Below are positions 17,799 to 26,645 of a stretch of 64,000 nt of DNA, piece by piece. Source of the stretch: Idiomarina aquatica (GTDB lineage: Bacteria; Pseudomonadota; Gammaproteobacteria; Enterobacterales; Alteromonadaceae); NCBI RefSeq assembly GCF_003987185.1, contig NZ_PIPS01000002.1, forward strand, positions 434,001 through 498,000, in the 5' to 3' direction. The first letter of the stretch is position 1; the number at the start of each line of letters is the position of its first letter. A program made the position numbers and the translations under genes. The notes under the pieces were generated by a model. That model saw only the letters and a list, made by a program, of their open reading frames with translations, was not told where the DNA came from and ran no database searches.

Positions 17799-18953
17799 AT
17801 GCTTGAGCTGTTGTTTCTGTTACTGCCTGTTGCCGCCGCCTATGGTTGGTTCATGGGGCGTAACAGTGTGCGCAGTGAAGAACGGAAAGAGCAACAGCGG
17901 TTTTCAAAGCAATATGCCACCGGCCTCAATTTGTTACTGTCCGATCAGCCCGATAAAGCGGTCGACCTTTTTGTTGAACTGCTTGATGTTGACAGTGACA
18001 CCCTCGAGACCCACTGGACACTGGGCAAGCTGTTTCGCCGTCGCGGCGAAGTTGAACGCGCGATAAAAATTCATCAGAACCTCACATCACGGCCAAACAT
18101 TACCGAGCACGACCGGATGCTGGCGATGTACGAACTTGGCAAAGATTATCTTGCCGCGGGCATCTATGATCGGGCTGAACAAATGTTTTCCGGTCTGCAG
18201 CGGCAACGCAATTTCCGCGAACGCAGCCGCAAAAACCTGCTTGAACTCTATCAGGCAACCCATGAGTGGGATAAAGCCATTAAAGTGGCGTTGCGGTTGA
18301 CGAAAGACGATGCTCAAATCGAACGGGTGGTGGCACAGCTCTACTGTGAACTGGCTGAGCAGGAGTCGGCCGCAGAAGCCATTAAACATTATAAAAAAGC
18401 CCTTAAGCACGACGAAAACTGCGTACGAGCCAGCATTGCATTGGGCCGTTTATACCGCGATCAGAAACAGTTAAAAACCTCCTGTGATTATTTTCAGCAG
18501 GTGCTGGCACAGGACCCTGCGTTTGTCAGCGAAGTACTGACTGAGCTTGAACATAATTACCAGGCACTCGGTGACACGACGCCCTACATCGAGTTTTTAC
18601 ACGCTTGTGTTGAGCGCCGAGCCGGCACCAGTGCCGTTATCGCGCTGTCAGAGTATATTTTCAAACATCAGGGTGGCGACGCGGCTGAACAGTTCATTCG
18701 CGCCACCATGGAAGATCACCCAACCATGCGTGGTTTTCATCAACTGATGGATTTTCATATTCGCGCTGCGGACGTCGGCAACGCCCGCGAGAGCCTTAAA
18801 ATTTTGCAGGCGATGGTCGCCGAGCATATTAAGCAACGGCCAAGATACAGTTGTCGCCACTGCGGCTTTGCCGGCAACACGTTATATTGGCAATGCCCAA
18901 GCTGCAAAAGCTGGAGCACAACAAAACCCATTATCGGACTGGATGGTGAATAA
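17799..18953 (+). CDS. lapB: Lipopolysaccharide assembly protein B (LapB/YciM)
   Basis: A 384-residue protein (E. coli 389) with an N-terminal membrane anchor (residues 1-20), a chain of TPR helices over about residues 35-330, and a C-terminal rubredoxin-like metal knob with CRHC and CPSC. In E. coli, LapB presents LpxC to the protease FtsH and so limits lipid A synthesis; the rubredoxin knob is required. Adjacency to lapA and pyrF is the conserved gammaproteobacterial order. Confidence 0.95.
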   Translation: MLELLFLLLPVAAAYGWFMGRNSVRSEERKEQQRFSKQYATGLNLLLSDQPDKAVDLFVELLDVDSDTLETHWTLGKLFRRRGEVERAIKIHQNLTSRPNITEHDRMLAMYELGKDYLAAGIYDRAEQMFSGLQRQRNFRERSRKNLLELYQATHEWDKAIKVALRLTKDDAQIERVVAQLYCELAEQESAAEAIKHYKKALKHDENCVRASIALGRLYRDQKQLKTSCDYFQQVLAQDPAFVSEVLTELEHNYQALGDTTPYIEFLHACVERRAGTSAVIALSEYIFKHQGGDAAEQFIRATMEDHPTMRGFHQLMDFHIRAADVGNARESLKILQAMVAEHIKQRPRYSCRHCGFAGNTLYWQCPSCKSWSTTKPIIGLDGE

Positions 18954-18957
18954 CACG

Positions 18958-19656
18958 ATGAGCTTACCTCAAATCTATATTGCACTGGATTATCACAATC
19001 GAATTCAAGCTGACGCGATGGTGTCGCAATTGGATCCTACGAAAGTGGGATTAAAAATTGGTAAAGAATTATTCACTACCGAGGGGCCGGACTGGGTTAC
19101 TGAACAAGTTGAAAAAGGCTTTTCGATTTTCCTCGACCTCAAATTTCATGACATTCCCAACACGGTCGCTAAAGCGGTAGCGGCAGCGGCACGACTGAAC
19201 GTTGATGTCGTTAATGTCCATGCCAGCGGCGGATTAAAAATGATGCAGGCAGCGCGCCAGGCGCTTGAGGCGTTCGAACGACCTCCGCTGTTGATTGCCG
19301 TAACCGTACTGACATCGATGGACGCGTCGGATTTGGCTGATATCGGCATTACCGTGCCGGTGGAAGAGCAGGTACTGAGACTGGCAAAACTGACGCAGCA
19401 AGCTGGCTTAGACGGAGTTGTTTGCTCAGCTCAGGAAGCGCCACTGCTAAAACGCGAATTGGATGACGAGTTCAAACTCATGACACCGGGCATTCGACCA
19501 GCCAGTGCTCAAAAGGATGATCAGAAACGCACGCTGACGCCGTTGCAGGCGAAGCAGGCCGGCGTTGATTTTATGGTTATTGGCCGACCGGTGACCCAGG
19601 CTGACAATCCGCATCAAGCCGTGCTTGAGATATTGGCCGAATTACAACAGGGTTGA
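18958..19656 (+). CDS. pyrF: Orotidine 5'-phosphate decarboxylase
   Basis: A 232-residue OMP decarboxylase, the last step of UMP synthesis. The signature LDLKFHDIPNTVAKA near residue 60 holds the catalytic D-x-K-x-x-D, and TPGIRP and VIGRPVTQA are phosphate-binding loops. The ATG at 18958, 4 bp after lapB, gives the standard N-terminus (MSLPQIYIALDY); upstream in-frame starts lie within lapB. Confidence 0.96.
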   Translation: MSLPQIYIALDYHNRIQADAMVSQLDPTKVGLKIGKELFTTEGPDWVTEQVEKGFSIFLDLKFHDIPNTVAKAVAAAARLNVDVVNVHASGGLKMMQAARQALEAFERPPLLIAVTVLTSMDASDLADIGITVPVEEQVLRLAKLTQQAGLDGVVCSAQEAPLLKRELDDEFKLMTPGIRPASAQKDDQKRTLTPLQAKQAGVDFMVIGRPVTQADNPHQAVLEILAELQQG

Positions 19657-19737
19657 TGTCGTATTCATTAAAACCCACGGCATAAGGTATCTATGCTTGT
19701 AGCGCTGTGTTAAACAGTGAAACAACAAGGAAACCTT

Positions 19738-20079
19738 ATGACGTTACGGAAAACCTGTCTTACCGCGTCGTTGATGGCTGCATTATTGTCGTCAATGACG
19801 GCTACGGCGTCGGTCGCTGCACCGGTCATGCCCATCGCGCCGCTGACTCAGGAAGCCAATGCTGAGGATGCCGATAAAACCAATCGGTTAAACATCAATA
19901 CGGCAAGTGCTCAGGAGCTATCGGCGGTGATGATTGGCGTTGGTCTAAAGCGTGCTGAGCAAATCATCAAATTGCGGGAGCAGTTGGGTGGTTTTACCGA
20001 GTTGGAGCAGTTATTGGATGTGAAAGGCATTGGCCTTAAAACATTGGAAAAAAACCAAGGCTTGATACGGCTCGATTAG
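19738..20079 (+). CDS. ComEA-family helix-hairpin-helix protein, exported
   Basis: A 113-residue protein with a Sec signal peptide (charged MTLRKT, hydrophobic core to about residue 22, likely cleavage after ASVA) and a C-terminal helix-hairpin-helix domain (LNINTASAQEL ... VKGIGLKTLEKN) typical of ComEA/YbaV proteins. Such proteins bind DNA; in competent bacteria periplasmic ComEA ratchets DNA in during transformation. No other competence gene is nearby, so the role here is inferred only from the family. The ATG is preceded by AAGGAA. Confidence 0.85.
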   Translation: MTLRKTCLTASLMAALLSSMTATASVAAPVMPIAPLTQEANAEDADKTNRLNINTASAQELSAVMIGVGLKRAEQIIKLREQLGGFTELEQLLDVKGIGLKTLEKNQGLIRLD

Positions 20080-20088
20080 ATAACTGAT

Positions 20089-20130
20089 AAAAAAAGCCCC
20101 GTTGCAGTGATGCAAACGGGGCTTTTTATT
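20089..20130. terminator. Bidirectional intrinsic terminator between comEA-like gene and rne
   Basis: AAAAAGCCCCGTTGCA (20091-20106) pairs with TGCAAACGGGGCTTTTT (20111-20127), with one bulged A at 20114 and a GTGA loop. A-rich and T-rich flanks on both sides allow termination of both convergent transcripts. Confidence 0.92.
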
Positions 20131-20145
20131 CGCTTACGCGTTAAC

Positions 20146-23139
20146 TCAGGATGACGGAGAACATTTCGCCATGTCAGCCTGCGCCCGCGAGGTCGACTGC
20201 TCAATTGCTGCGGTCTTGTCGGACTTAACAAATTCCGAGCGCGCGGTCGCTGCAGCCACCGGGAACGGCGAGAATTCACCTTCACGCAGCATAGCGCTGG
20301 CTTTGGTCATGTCCGCAAATGCTTTACTTTTCACCCGGCTTGGATAAACCGGCTGCACGGCAATCGCATTTGCCGCTTCTTTATCGCGCTTACGCTTTTG
20401 TCCGGCTGCGCGTTGATGGCGAGGTGAGCGGCGTGAACGGTTACGCTCCGACTTCGCCGGCTTCTCGTCTTCGCTCGCTGCGGCAGGCTCTTGCTCGACC
20501 GGAGCCGAAGGCGTTTGTGCTTCTGCGTCGGCCGCTTGAGATTGCTGTGCGTCGTTAACCGGCTCAGCAGCTTCAGTGCCCGGCTCAGAGGCTACCGGCG
20601 TTTCCGCAGCTTCCGAATCCGCTTCTTGCGGCTGTTGCGGTTGCTGTTCCTGTTGCTGCGTTTCTGGTTTCTCGGCGTTAACAGGTTCTGCTTTGTTCAC
20701 ATCAGCTACCGGCTGTTCGTCGGCCGGGGCAGCAGCTGTATGTTGCTCTGCTTCAACCAGTTCGGCGGCGGCCTGAAGACGAGGATCATTCACTTTTGAA
20801 GCCAGTACTTTAGGCGAAGGCTGACGTGGTTCACGCTCACCCGTTGCCGACTTTTCAGGTGCGGAAGAAGGCTGTTGCTTAGCGGCTTCCGGCTGCTTTT
20901 GCCCAGCCTGTTGCTGCGGTTCCTGCTTAGCCTCTGGTTGCACTTCAGGTTGTGACGCCGTCGTTTTATCAGTTACCCGTACAGAACGTTCAAGTTTCTT
21001 CTGCGGGCGGCGCTTTTTCGGCGTCCGCGGCTGCTGATCAGCGTCTGGCTTCGGTGCTTTCTCGGTAGCCTGTTGTTCCGGAGCCGGAACAGGAGCAGTT
21101 TGCTGATCTTGTTCAGCTTTACGGTTGTTTGGCTGGCCTTGTGCTTGAGACTGATTTTGATTACGACCACGGCCACGACCCCGACGATTATTACGGCGGC
21201 CATTACCGGAACGGTTGTCCTGACGTTCGTCCTGACGTTTATTGTCCGCTGCAGTGTTGTCCTCCGCATCGCTCTGCGCCGCTTTGTTGCGGTTATCGTC
21301 GTTGCGTGGGCGCTGCCGTGAACGACGGTTTCCGCCCCGTTGATTACGTCCGCCGCGACGCTGGTTACCGCGTTGCTGCTGCTTGTTATTCTGTTCCTGC
21401 TTGCTTTCTTTATCCGTTTCTTCCGAACTGCCGAACAAACCGGCCAACCAGTTACCCAGTCGTTGAATTAACGAAGGCGCGGCTGCAGGTGCCGCCGCAG
21501 CCGCAGCCGGTGCAGCAGCAGGCGCTGCCGGAGGTGGTGCCGTAGGTGCTTGCAAGCCTTTTAACGCCGGCTCTTCAATTTGTTGGCGATCCTTAGTCAG
21601 TGTAATCGCCACAGACTGATCTTGTTCAGGTTTAGAAACCAACTGGAAACTGGCCGCTTCCGGCACTTCGTCGTCGCGAATACGGATAACTTCGAAGTGT
21701 GGTGTTTCTAAGTGGTGATTCGGAATGATCACCGCTTTAACGTCATGGCGTTCTTCGATTTTATTAACGGCCGAGCGCTTTTCGTTCAGCAAATAGGTGG
21801 CAACGGATACCGGCACCTGAGCCTGTACCTGTACCGTGTTGTCCTTGATCGCTTCTTCTTCGATCAAACGCAAAATGGACAATGCCAACGATTCACTGGA
21901 ACGAATGGTGCCTTGTCCATTACAACGAGGGCAAACGCCGTTAGCTGATTCACCCAACGATGGACGCAGGCGCTGCCGGGACATTTCCAACAAGCCGAAG
22001 CGAGAAATGCGCGCCACCTGAATGCGAGCGCGATCATGTGCCAGGCTGTCGCGCAGACGGTTTTCCACTTCACGCTGGTGACGAGCTGGAGTCATGTCGA
22101 TAAAGTCGATGACCACCAGACCACCGAGGTCACGTAAACGTAACTGACGGGCAATTTCTTCCGCGGCTTCAAGGTTGGTTTGCAGGGCCGTTTCTTCGAT
22201 ATCGCCGCCTTTGGTGGCGCGCGATGAGTTAATATCGATTGACGTCAGTGCTTCAGTCGGGTCAATGACGATGGAACCACCGGACGGCAGTCGCACTTCG
22301 CGCTGGAATGCCGATTCAATTTGGCTTTCAATCTGATAATGACTGAACAGCGGCACATCGCCTTCGTACAGCTTGACGCGGTTAAGGAAGTCCGGGCGGA
22401 TCAACTGAATGTGGTTGCGAACCTGTTCGAACACTTTTTTGCTGTCGATCAGTACTTCACCGATATCACGGCGTAAGTAATCACGTAACGCCCGGAAAAT
22501 AACGTTGCTTTCCTGATGGATCAGGAACGGAGCAGGGCGTTCGTTGGCCGCTTTACTGATGGCTTCCCAATGATGCAGCAGAACATTAAGGTCCCACTCC
22601 AACTCTTCTTTAGATTTACCAACGCCGGCGGTACGTACGATCAGACCCATTTCCTTGGGAACGTTAAGGTCGCTGAGTGCCTCTTTTAAGGCCGAGCGCT
22701 CATCACCTTCGATGCGACGAGAAATGCCACCAGCACGCGGGTTGTTTGGCATCAGTACCAGGTAGCTGCCGGCCAATGAGATAAAGGTGGTTAACGCAGC
22801 GCCTTTTTGACCGCGTTCTTCTTTATCAATTTGTACGATAACTTCCTGGCCTTCCTTAACCACGTCCTTGATGTTCGGGCGGCCTTGGAACGTATAACCT
22901 TCTGGGAAGTAAGTTTTGGCAATTTCTTTAAGGGGGAGGAATCCGTGGCGCTCTGCACCATAGTCAACGAAAGCGGCTTCTAGGCTGGGTTCAATCCGTG
23001 TGATTTTACCCTTATAAATGTTCGCTTTCTTTTGTTCGTGGCCAGGACTTTCAATATCCAGGTCGTATAAGCGCTGGCCGTCGACCAGTGCGACACGCAA
23101 CTCTTCCAGTTGCGTGGCATTAATTAACATTCTTTTCAT
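20146..23139 (-). CDS. rne: Ribonuclease E
   Basis: A 997-residue RNase E (E. coli 1061). The N-terminal half is conserved from [11 protein letters not shown]1 domain over residues 35-125, catalytic DNase-I-like domain with [11 protein letters not shown] and [13 protein letters not shown] holding the metal-binding aspartates, and the zinc link CPRCNGQG near residue 405. The C-terminal half is low-complexity: an Ala/Pro stretch, an Arg-rich RNA-binding region, then Gln/Glu/Ala-rich sequence, with a final [10 protein letters not shown]-like patch and basic block. It is the membrane-associated scaffold of the RNA degradosome, starting mRNA decay and processing rRNA and tRNA. E. coli rne is autoregulated through its 5' leader. 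Confidence 0.97.
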   Translation of the reverse strand: MKRMLINATQLEELRVALVDGQRLYDLDIESPGHEQKKANIYKGKITRIEPSLEAAFVDYGAERHGFLPLKEIAKTYFPEGYTFQGRPNIKDVVKEGQEVIVQIDKEERGQKGAALTTFISLAGSYLVLMPNNPRAGGISRRIEGDERSALKEALSDLNVPKEMGLIVRTAGVGKSKEELEWDLNVLLHHWEAISKAANERPAPFLIHQESNVIFRALRDYLRRDIGEVLIDSKKVFEQVRNHIQLIRPDFLNRVKLYEGDVPLFSHYQIESQIESAFQREVRLPSGGSIVIDPTEALTSIDINSSRATKGGDIEETALQTNLEAAEEIARQLRLRDLGGLVVIDFIDMTPARHQREVENRLRDSLAHDRARIQVARISRFGLLEMSRQRLRPSLGESANGVCPRCNGQGTIRSSESLALSILRLIEEEAIKDNTVQVQAQVPVSVATYLLNEKRSAVNKIEERHDVKAVIIPNHHLETPHFEVIRIRDDEVPEAASFQLVSKPEQDQSVAITLTKDRQQIEEPALKGLQAPTAPPPAAPAAAPAAAAAAPAAAPSLIQRLGNWLAGLFGSSEETDKESKQEQNNKQQQRGNQRRGGRNQRGGNRRSRQRPRNDDNRNKAAQSDAEDNTAADNKRQDERQDNRSGNGRRNNRRGRGRGRNQNQSQAQGQPNNRKAEQDQQTAPVPAPEQQATEKAPKPDADQQPRTPKKRRPQKKLERSVRVTDKTTASQPEVQPEAKQEPQQQAGQKQPEAAKQQPSSAPEKSATGEREPRQPSPKVLASKVNDPRLQAAAELVEAEQHTAAAPADEQPVADVNKAEPVNAEKPETQQQEQQPQQPQEADSEAAETPVASEPGTEAAEPVNDAQQSQAADAEAQTPSAPVEQEPAAASEDEKPAKSERNRSRRSPRHQRAAGQKRKRDKEAANAIAVQPVYPSRVKSKAFADMTKASAMLREGEFSPFPVAAATARSEFVKSDKTAAIEQSTSRAQADMAKCSPSS

Positions 23140-23650
23140 TACTGTGACTCAATCTTGCTTAGGCCACAGCATGACACGCTGAATGGCAGCGCCAATGCAC
23201 TATCGTTAAATTGTTTGTTTGCAGATTGACATGAAAATTATAGGGTTTTCCTGCCTCTGCGTTACCCGTTGAACTGCAACGTGTAACAAAAATTGGTTTG
23301 ACTGTGCGTGTAACTTGGCGGCATGGCCAATATTACGTGTCATACTGTCGCGATTAAACGTAATCAGCAACTGAATCGTCATTTTGCTTTCCTAATGTTC
23401 GCTCCGTGCATTCTTCATCTCGGCGAACCGTATGAAGACGTGGAGTATCCAAGCAAAATGCCTCAATTGCACGTGTATCTATTCGTTGTGTCTCTTTTAC
23501 CTGTCGGGCGGCCAGCTCATCTGGCTCTTTCGCTACCATCTTGTCCCACAGCAGGATATTTTTTGACAGTTCATTATTTCATAAGTGCAACCATCAATAC
23601 AAGCGACAATTTCGATGCATGTTGTTGAGCTTAGTGGTAAAATCCGCGCC
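23140..23650. promoter_or_regulatory. 511-bp divergent rne/rluC intergenic region with rne leader
   Basis: On the minus strand a TATAAT (23237-23242) would give a leader of about 90 nt for rne. That leader holds a hairpin, CGCTG (23177-23181) with CAGCG (23187-23191), flanked by GCAT/ATGC (23169-23172 with 23195-23198). E. coli rne has a long leader with stem-loops used for autoregulation. The rest (23250-23620) contains only short open frames, including one of 61 codons on the minus strand (23354-23539) with GGGAC before its ATG. I cannot support these as genes. The rluC promoter lies at the right end. Confidence 0.45.
23635..23650 (+). promoter_or_regulatory. Extended -10 promoter for rluC giving a leaderless mRNA
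   Basis: TGGTAAAAT (23635-23643) is an extended -10 element (TGnTAnnnT). It is followed by CCGCGCC and then the rluC ATG at 23651. Transcription starting the usual 7-8 nt after the -10 would begin on or next to the A of the ATG. No Shine-Dalgarno precedes the ATG, which agrees with leaderless translation. Confidence 0.55.
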
Positions 23651-24598
23651 ATGAAAATGATTCAACAAGAAGTCACCTTTCACGAGGTGAGCACAGAAGA
23701 GCAGGGCCAGCGTGTCGATAACTTCCTCATGACCAAATTGAAGGGAGTACCGAAGTCGTTGGTGTACCGCATTGTGCGCAAAGGCGAAGTGCGCGCCAAC
23801 AAAAAACGCATCAAACCGGATTACAAACTCAAAGCGGGTGACGTGATTCGGATTCCGCCGGTGAAACTGTCGGAACGACCGGATTTACCGTCAGCAAAGC
23901 TGGAGCAGGTGCAGGCATTAGAAGCGGCCATTATTTTTGAAGATGACGCATTGATGGTCGTCAACAAGCCGGCCGGGATGGCGGTGCACGGGGGCTCGGG
24001 CCTTAAATTTGGTTTAATCGAGGCGTTACGGTCACTGCGTCCTAATGATAAACACCTCGAGTTGGTGCACCGACTGGATCGCGATACCAGTGGGTTATTG
24101 ATGATTGCGAAAAAGCGCTCAGTATTAAAAGCACTGCATGAGCAACTGCGTGAAAAGACCATCAATAAGCAGTATCTGGCATTAGTCCGTGGTCAGTGGC
24201 AGAAGAGCTGCCGTAATGTCGAGGCACCGCTGCAAAAGAACACGCTGCAGTCGGGCGAACGGATGGTGCGCGTAGACGCTGAAGGCAAGCCGTCGCATAC
24301 GCGTTTTCGCATTAATCAACGTTATCAGCAGGCGACCCTGATAGAAGCCTCGCCGGTGACCGGGCGCACCCATCAAATTCGCGTGCATACGCTGCATGCA
24401 GGACACCCGATAGCCGGCGACCCTAAGTATGGGGACAGTGAATTTGATCAACTGATGCAGCAGTGCGGGCTGAAGCGTTTGTTCCTGCACGCCTGGCAGT
24501 TGACCTTTACACACCCGAAAACCGAGCAGTCCATGCATCTGGAAGCGCCGCTGGAAGAGTCGTTAAAGCAGGTGCTGCAACGACTGACTGCAATTTGA
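23651..24598 (+). CDS. rluC: 23S rRNA pseudouridine synthase RluC
   Basis: A 315-residue RluA-family pseudouridine synthase with an N-terminal S4 RNA-binding domain (residues 17-75, [28 protein letters not shown]). The catalytic aspartate is in [11 protein letters not shown] near residue 143. RluC modifies uridines 955, 2504 and 2580 of E. coli 23S rRNA. The start MKMIQQEV gives the family length; upstream in-frame starts add non-homologous residues. rne and rluC are divergent neighbours in many gammaproteobacteria. Confidence 0.94.
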   Translation: MKMIQQEVTFHEVSTEEQGQRVDNFLMTKLKGVPKSLVYRIVRKGEVRANKKRIKPDYKLKAGDVIRIPPVKLSERPDLPSAKLEQVQALEAAIIFEDDALMVVNKPAGMAVHGGSGLKFGLIEALRSLRPNDKHLELVHRLDRDTSGLLMIAKKRSVLKALHEQLREKTINKQYLALVRGQWQKSCRNVEAPLQKNTLQSGERMVRVDAEGKPSHTRFRINQRYQQATLIEASPVTGRTHQIRVHTLHAGHPIAGDPKYGDSEFDQLMQQCGLKRLFLHAWQLTFTHPKTEQSMHLEAPLEESLKQVLQRLTAI

Positions 24599-24620
24599 TG
24601 ATGGCAATACGGAGTAGCTG

Positions 24621-25280
24621 GTGACCCATTCACAACTGGTGATTTTTGACTGGGACGGAACCTTAATGGATTCCATTGGCCGCATTGTTTCGGCAATGCG
24701 GGCGACCGCGCAGCACCTGCGTTTATCGGTACCGACCGAGCAGGCAGTAAAAGACATTATTGGACTCAGTTTAGAACCCGCTATCGAACTGTTGTTCGGT
24801 CGCTTACCAACGGCACAGCATCAACAGTTTTTGGCCCGCTATCGGGATGAGTACGTTGATTTGAATACCACCCCGACGCCGTTATTTGATGACGCGATTG
24901 AGGTCATTGAACAACTCCGTCAACGGCAGTATGGTGTGGCCGTAGCGACCGGAAAAGCGCGTCGCGGTCTTGATCGCGTTTGGCTGGAAACGCAAGTCGG
25001 TCATTTGTTTGATGGCTCTCGTTGTGCTGATGAATCCAAAGGCAAGCCGGACCCACAAATGCTCCATGAATTGATGACGGAACTTGGTTACCTGCCTCAG
25101 CAAACCGTTATGGTCGGTGATTCCGTGCACGACATTAAGATGGCTAAAGCGGCAGGCGTCAGGGCCATTGGTGTCGATTTCGGCGTACACGATGCGCAGC
25201 GATTAAAAGCAGCCGGCGCCGATCACGTGATCAGTCGTTTGTCTGAACTGCCGAATATCATAGGAGCATCATATGCCTAG
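24621..25280 (+). CDS. HAD-IA family hydrolase (phosphatase)
   Basis: A 219-residue HAD phosphatase with motif I FDWDGTLMDS near residue 9, motif II ATGKARRGL near 110, the KGKPDP lysine and VGDSVHDIKMAKAAG motifs III/IV. The cap domain is the small helical C1 type. The substrate is unknown; the phosphoglycolate/pyrophosphatase-like class is the nearest by eye. It begins with GTG after GGAG, lies between rluC and the Maf gene, and overlaps the latter by 8 bp. An rluC-HAD-maf order is common in gammaproteobacteria, so a nucleotide or RNA housekeeping role is possible. Confidence 0.88.
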   Translation: MTHSQLVIFDWDGTLMDSIGRIVSAMRATAQHLRLSVPTEQAVKDIIGLSLEPAIELLFGRLPTAQHQQFLARYRDEYVDLNTTPTPLFDDAIEVIEQLRQRQYGVAVATGKARRGLDRVWLETQVGHLFDGSRCADESKGKPDPQMLHELMTELGYLPQQTVMVGDSVHDIKMAKAAGVRAIGVDFGVHDAQRLKAAGADHVISRLSELPNIIGASYA

Positions 25281-25887
25281 AACGCTCGTGTTGGCTTCCT
25301 CGTCGCCGTATCGCCGAGCGATACTGGACAAACTGCATTTAAATTACCAGGTGTGCAAACCGGAAATTGATGAGCAAGCCCGACCACAGGAAACCGCCGA
25401 ACAGTTGGTTAAGCGACTGGCCACTGAAAAAGCCAAAGCTGTCGTGCAACGACAGCCGCAATTTGCCGACGCGGTGGTGATTGGTTCTGACCAGGTGGCA
25501 TTGTGCGATAACGAGATCCTGGGTAAACCACACAATGAAACTAACGCGGTTGCACAGCTACAACGTTTCGTCGGTAAAACGGTGACCTTTTTAACGGGCT
25601 TGTGTGTGTATGATGCCGCCAACGACAGCTGCGATGTAGTCTGTGTGCCGTTCTACGTGCACTTCCGAGACGATCTCAGCGACGCTGAACTCCGCCGTTA
25701 CGTTGAATTGGAACAGCCGCTGAATTGTGCCGGCAGTTTTAAAAGCGAAGGGCTGGGTATCAGTCTGTTTAAATCGTTGCAGGGTGACGACCCCAACACC
25801 TTAATTGGCTTGCCCAGTATCGAATTATTACGTATGCTGCGGCGCCTTCATATAAACCCGCTGGCAGGCGATAATTCGCTTGCTTAG
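25273..25887 (+). CDS. yceF: Maf-family nucleoside triphosphate pyrophosphatase YceF
   Basis: A 204-residue Maf protein. The N-terminal LASSSPYRRAIL near residue 7, DEQARPQETAEQLVKRLA near 34, the GSDQVALC metal-binding stretch near 75 and the late GSFKSEGLGISLF match the YceF branch. In E. coli, YceF (MafB-type) hydrolyses m7GTP to m7GMP, clearing a modified nucleotide. The start overlaps the HAD gene by 8 bp with an AGGAG ribosome-binding site inside it. It lies beside yceD as in E. coli. Confidence 0.92.
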   Translation: MPRTLVLASSSPYRRAILDKLHLNYQVCKPEIDEQARPQETAEQLVKRLATEKAKAVVQRQPQFADAVVIGSDQVALCDNEILGKPHNETNAVAQLQRFVGKTVTFLTGLCVYDAANDSCDVVCVPFYVHFRDDLSDAELRRYVELEQPLNCAGSFKSEGLGISLFKSLQGDDPNTLIGLPSIELLRMLRRLHINPLAGDNSLA

Positions 25888-25908
25888 AGCCCATCACTAA
25901 GGTAGACT
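25880..25908 (+). promoter_or_regulatory. Sigma-70 promoter for yceD-rpmF, near-leaderless
   Basis: TTGCTT (25880-25885), a 17-bp spacer and TAGACT (25903-25908) are followed by GCGCCCGCT and the yceD ATG at 25918. A start 7-9 nt after the -10 leaves 0-2 nt before the ATG, and there is no Shine-Dalgarno. The GC-rich discriminator resembles those of stringently controlled promoters. Confidence 0.5.
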
Positions 25909-25917
25909 GCGCCCGCT

Positions 25918-26448
25918 ATGCAAAAGGTTAGAATCCCAGTGACGGTTGATCCCGTCAAAAGTGCGAACAAAAAGCAAACGTTTGATGGCTTGGTACCGGC
26001 CAAAACGCTCTCGCGTTTTCAAGGTTTACTGGCCGAAGTCTGCGACAGTGATCCCGAAGTCAAGGTTGAATTTGGCATCGATGAGCAGGGCATCAGTTAT
26101 TTTGCCGGTTCTGCGACCACTGCGGTTAAATTGACGTGTCAACGTTGTAATATGCCTTTTGCGGTTGATATCGCCGCGCAATTTGCGTATGCTCCTGTTT
26201 CTTCTCGGCAGGGCACGGATGAGTTACCAGAACGCTATGAAGCGATCGAGGTTAATGAGTTTGGTGAAGTCAACCTGCACGGACTTATCGAAGATGAATT
26301 AATTCTGGCAATGCCTTTGGTTGCTAAACACGACCCTAAGAATTGTCAGGTTGACCGCGACGCAATGAGTTGGGGTGAAATCGAAGAGGAATCGAAAGAC
26401 GACTCGGAGAACCCGTTCTCAGTGTTGCAAGAATTAAAGCGTAAATAA
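25918..26448 (+). CDS. yceD: YceD (DUF177) protein, 23S rRNA accumulation protein
   Basis: A 176-residue DUF177 protein with the conserved CQRCN motif near residue 75 and an acidic C-terminus (WGEIEEESKDDSENPF). In E. coli and plants, family members are needed for normal 23S rRNA accumulation. The gene always precedes rpmF, here with a 16-bp gap, so it is probably cotranscribed. No Shine-Dalgarno is visible before its ATG. Confidence 0.93.
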   Translation: MQKVRIPVTVDPVKSANKKQTFDGLVPAKTLSRFQGLLAEVCDSDPEVKVEFGIDEQGISYFAGSATTAVKLTCQRCNMPFAVDIAAQFAYAPVSSRQGTDELPERYEAIEVNEFGEVNLHGLIEDELILAMPLVAKHDPKNCQVDRDAMSWGEIEEESKDDSENPFSVLQELKRK

Positions 26449-26464
26449 CTAGGAGATAGCGTAA

Positions 26465-26635
26465 ATGGCTGTTCAACAGAATCGTAAAAGTCGTTCAAAG
26501 CGCGACATGCGTCGTTCACACGATGCACTCAGCGGCCCTACACTGTCGGTTGACTCTACCTCTGGTGAGACTCATCGTCGCCACCACGTAACAGCTGATG
26601 GTTACTACAAAGGTCGTAAGGTCGTTAACAAGTAA
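26465..26635 (+). CDS. rpmF: 50S ribosomal protein L32
   Basis: A 56-residue protein starting [20 protein letters not shown], the standard L32 N-terminus, with the later [18 protein letters not shown] segment and the usual L32 length. It is a small basic component of the large subunit. TAGGAGA lies 6-7 nt upstream of the ATG. It lies between yceD and plsX, the universal gammaproteobacterial order linking ribosome and fatty-acid genes. Confidence 0.97.
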   Translation: MAVQQNRKSRSKRDMRRSHDALSGPTLSVDSTSGETHRRHHVTADGYYKGRKVVNK

Positions 26636-26645
26636 TTCTCAGGCC

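Noticed and set aside
20319-21545. Several long plus-strand frames opposite the 3' half of rne
   Set aside because: They mirror the Gln/Glu/Ala/Arg-rich low-complexity region of RNase E; repetitive codon bias opens the antisense frames.
21470-21545. GC-rich repeat tract in rne as a possible microsatellite
   Set aside because: It encodes the Ala/Pro linker of RNase E with varied codons, so it is coding low complexity, not a slippage-prone DNA repeat.
23323-23628. A 101-codon plus-strand frame in the rne/rluC gap
   Set aside because: It overlaps the expected rne leader and promoter regions, has no good ribosome-binding site, and the translated sequence has no protein-like pattern I recognise.
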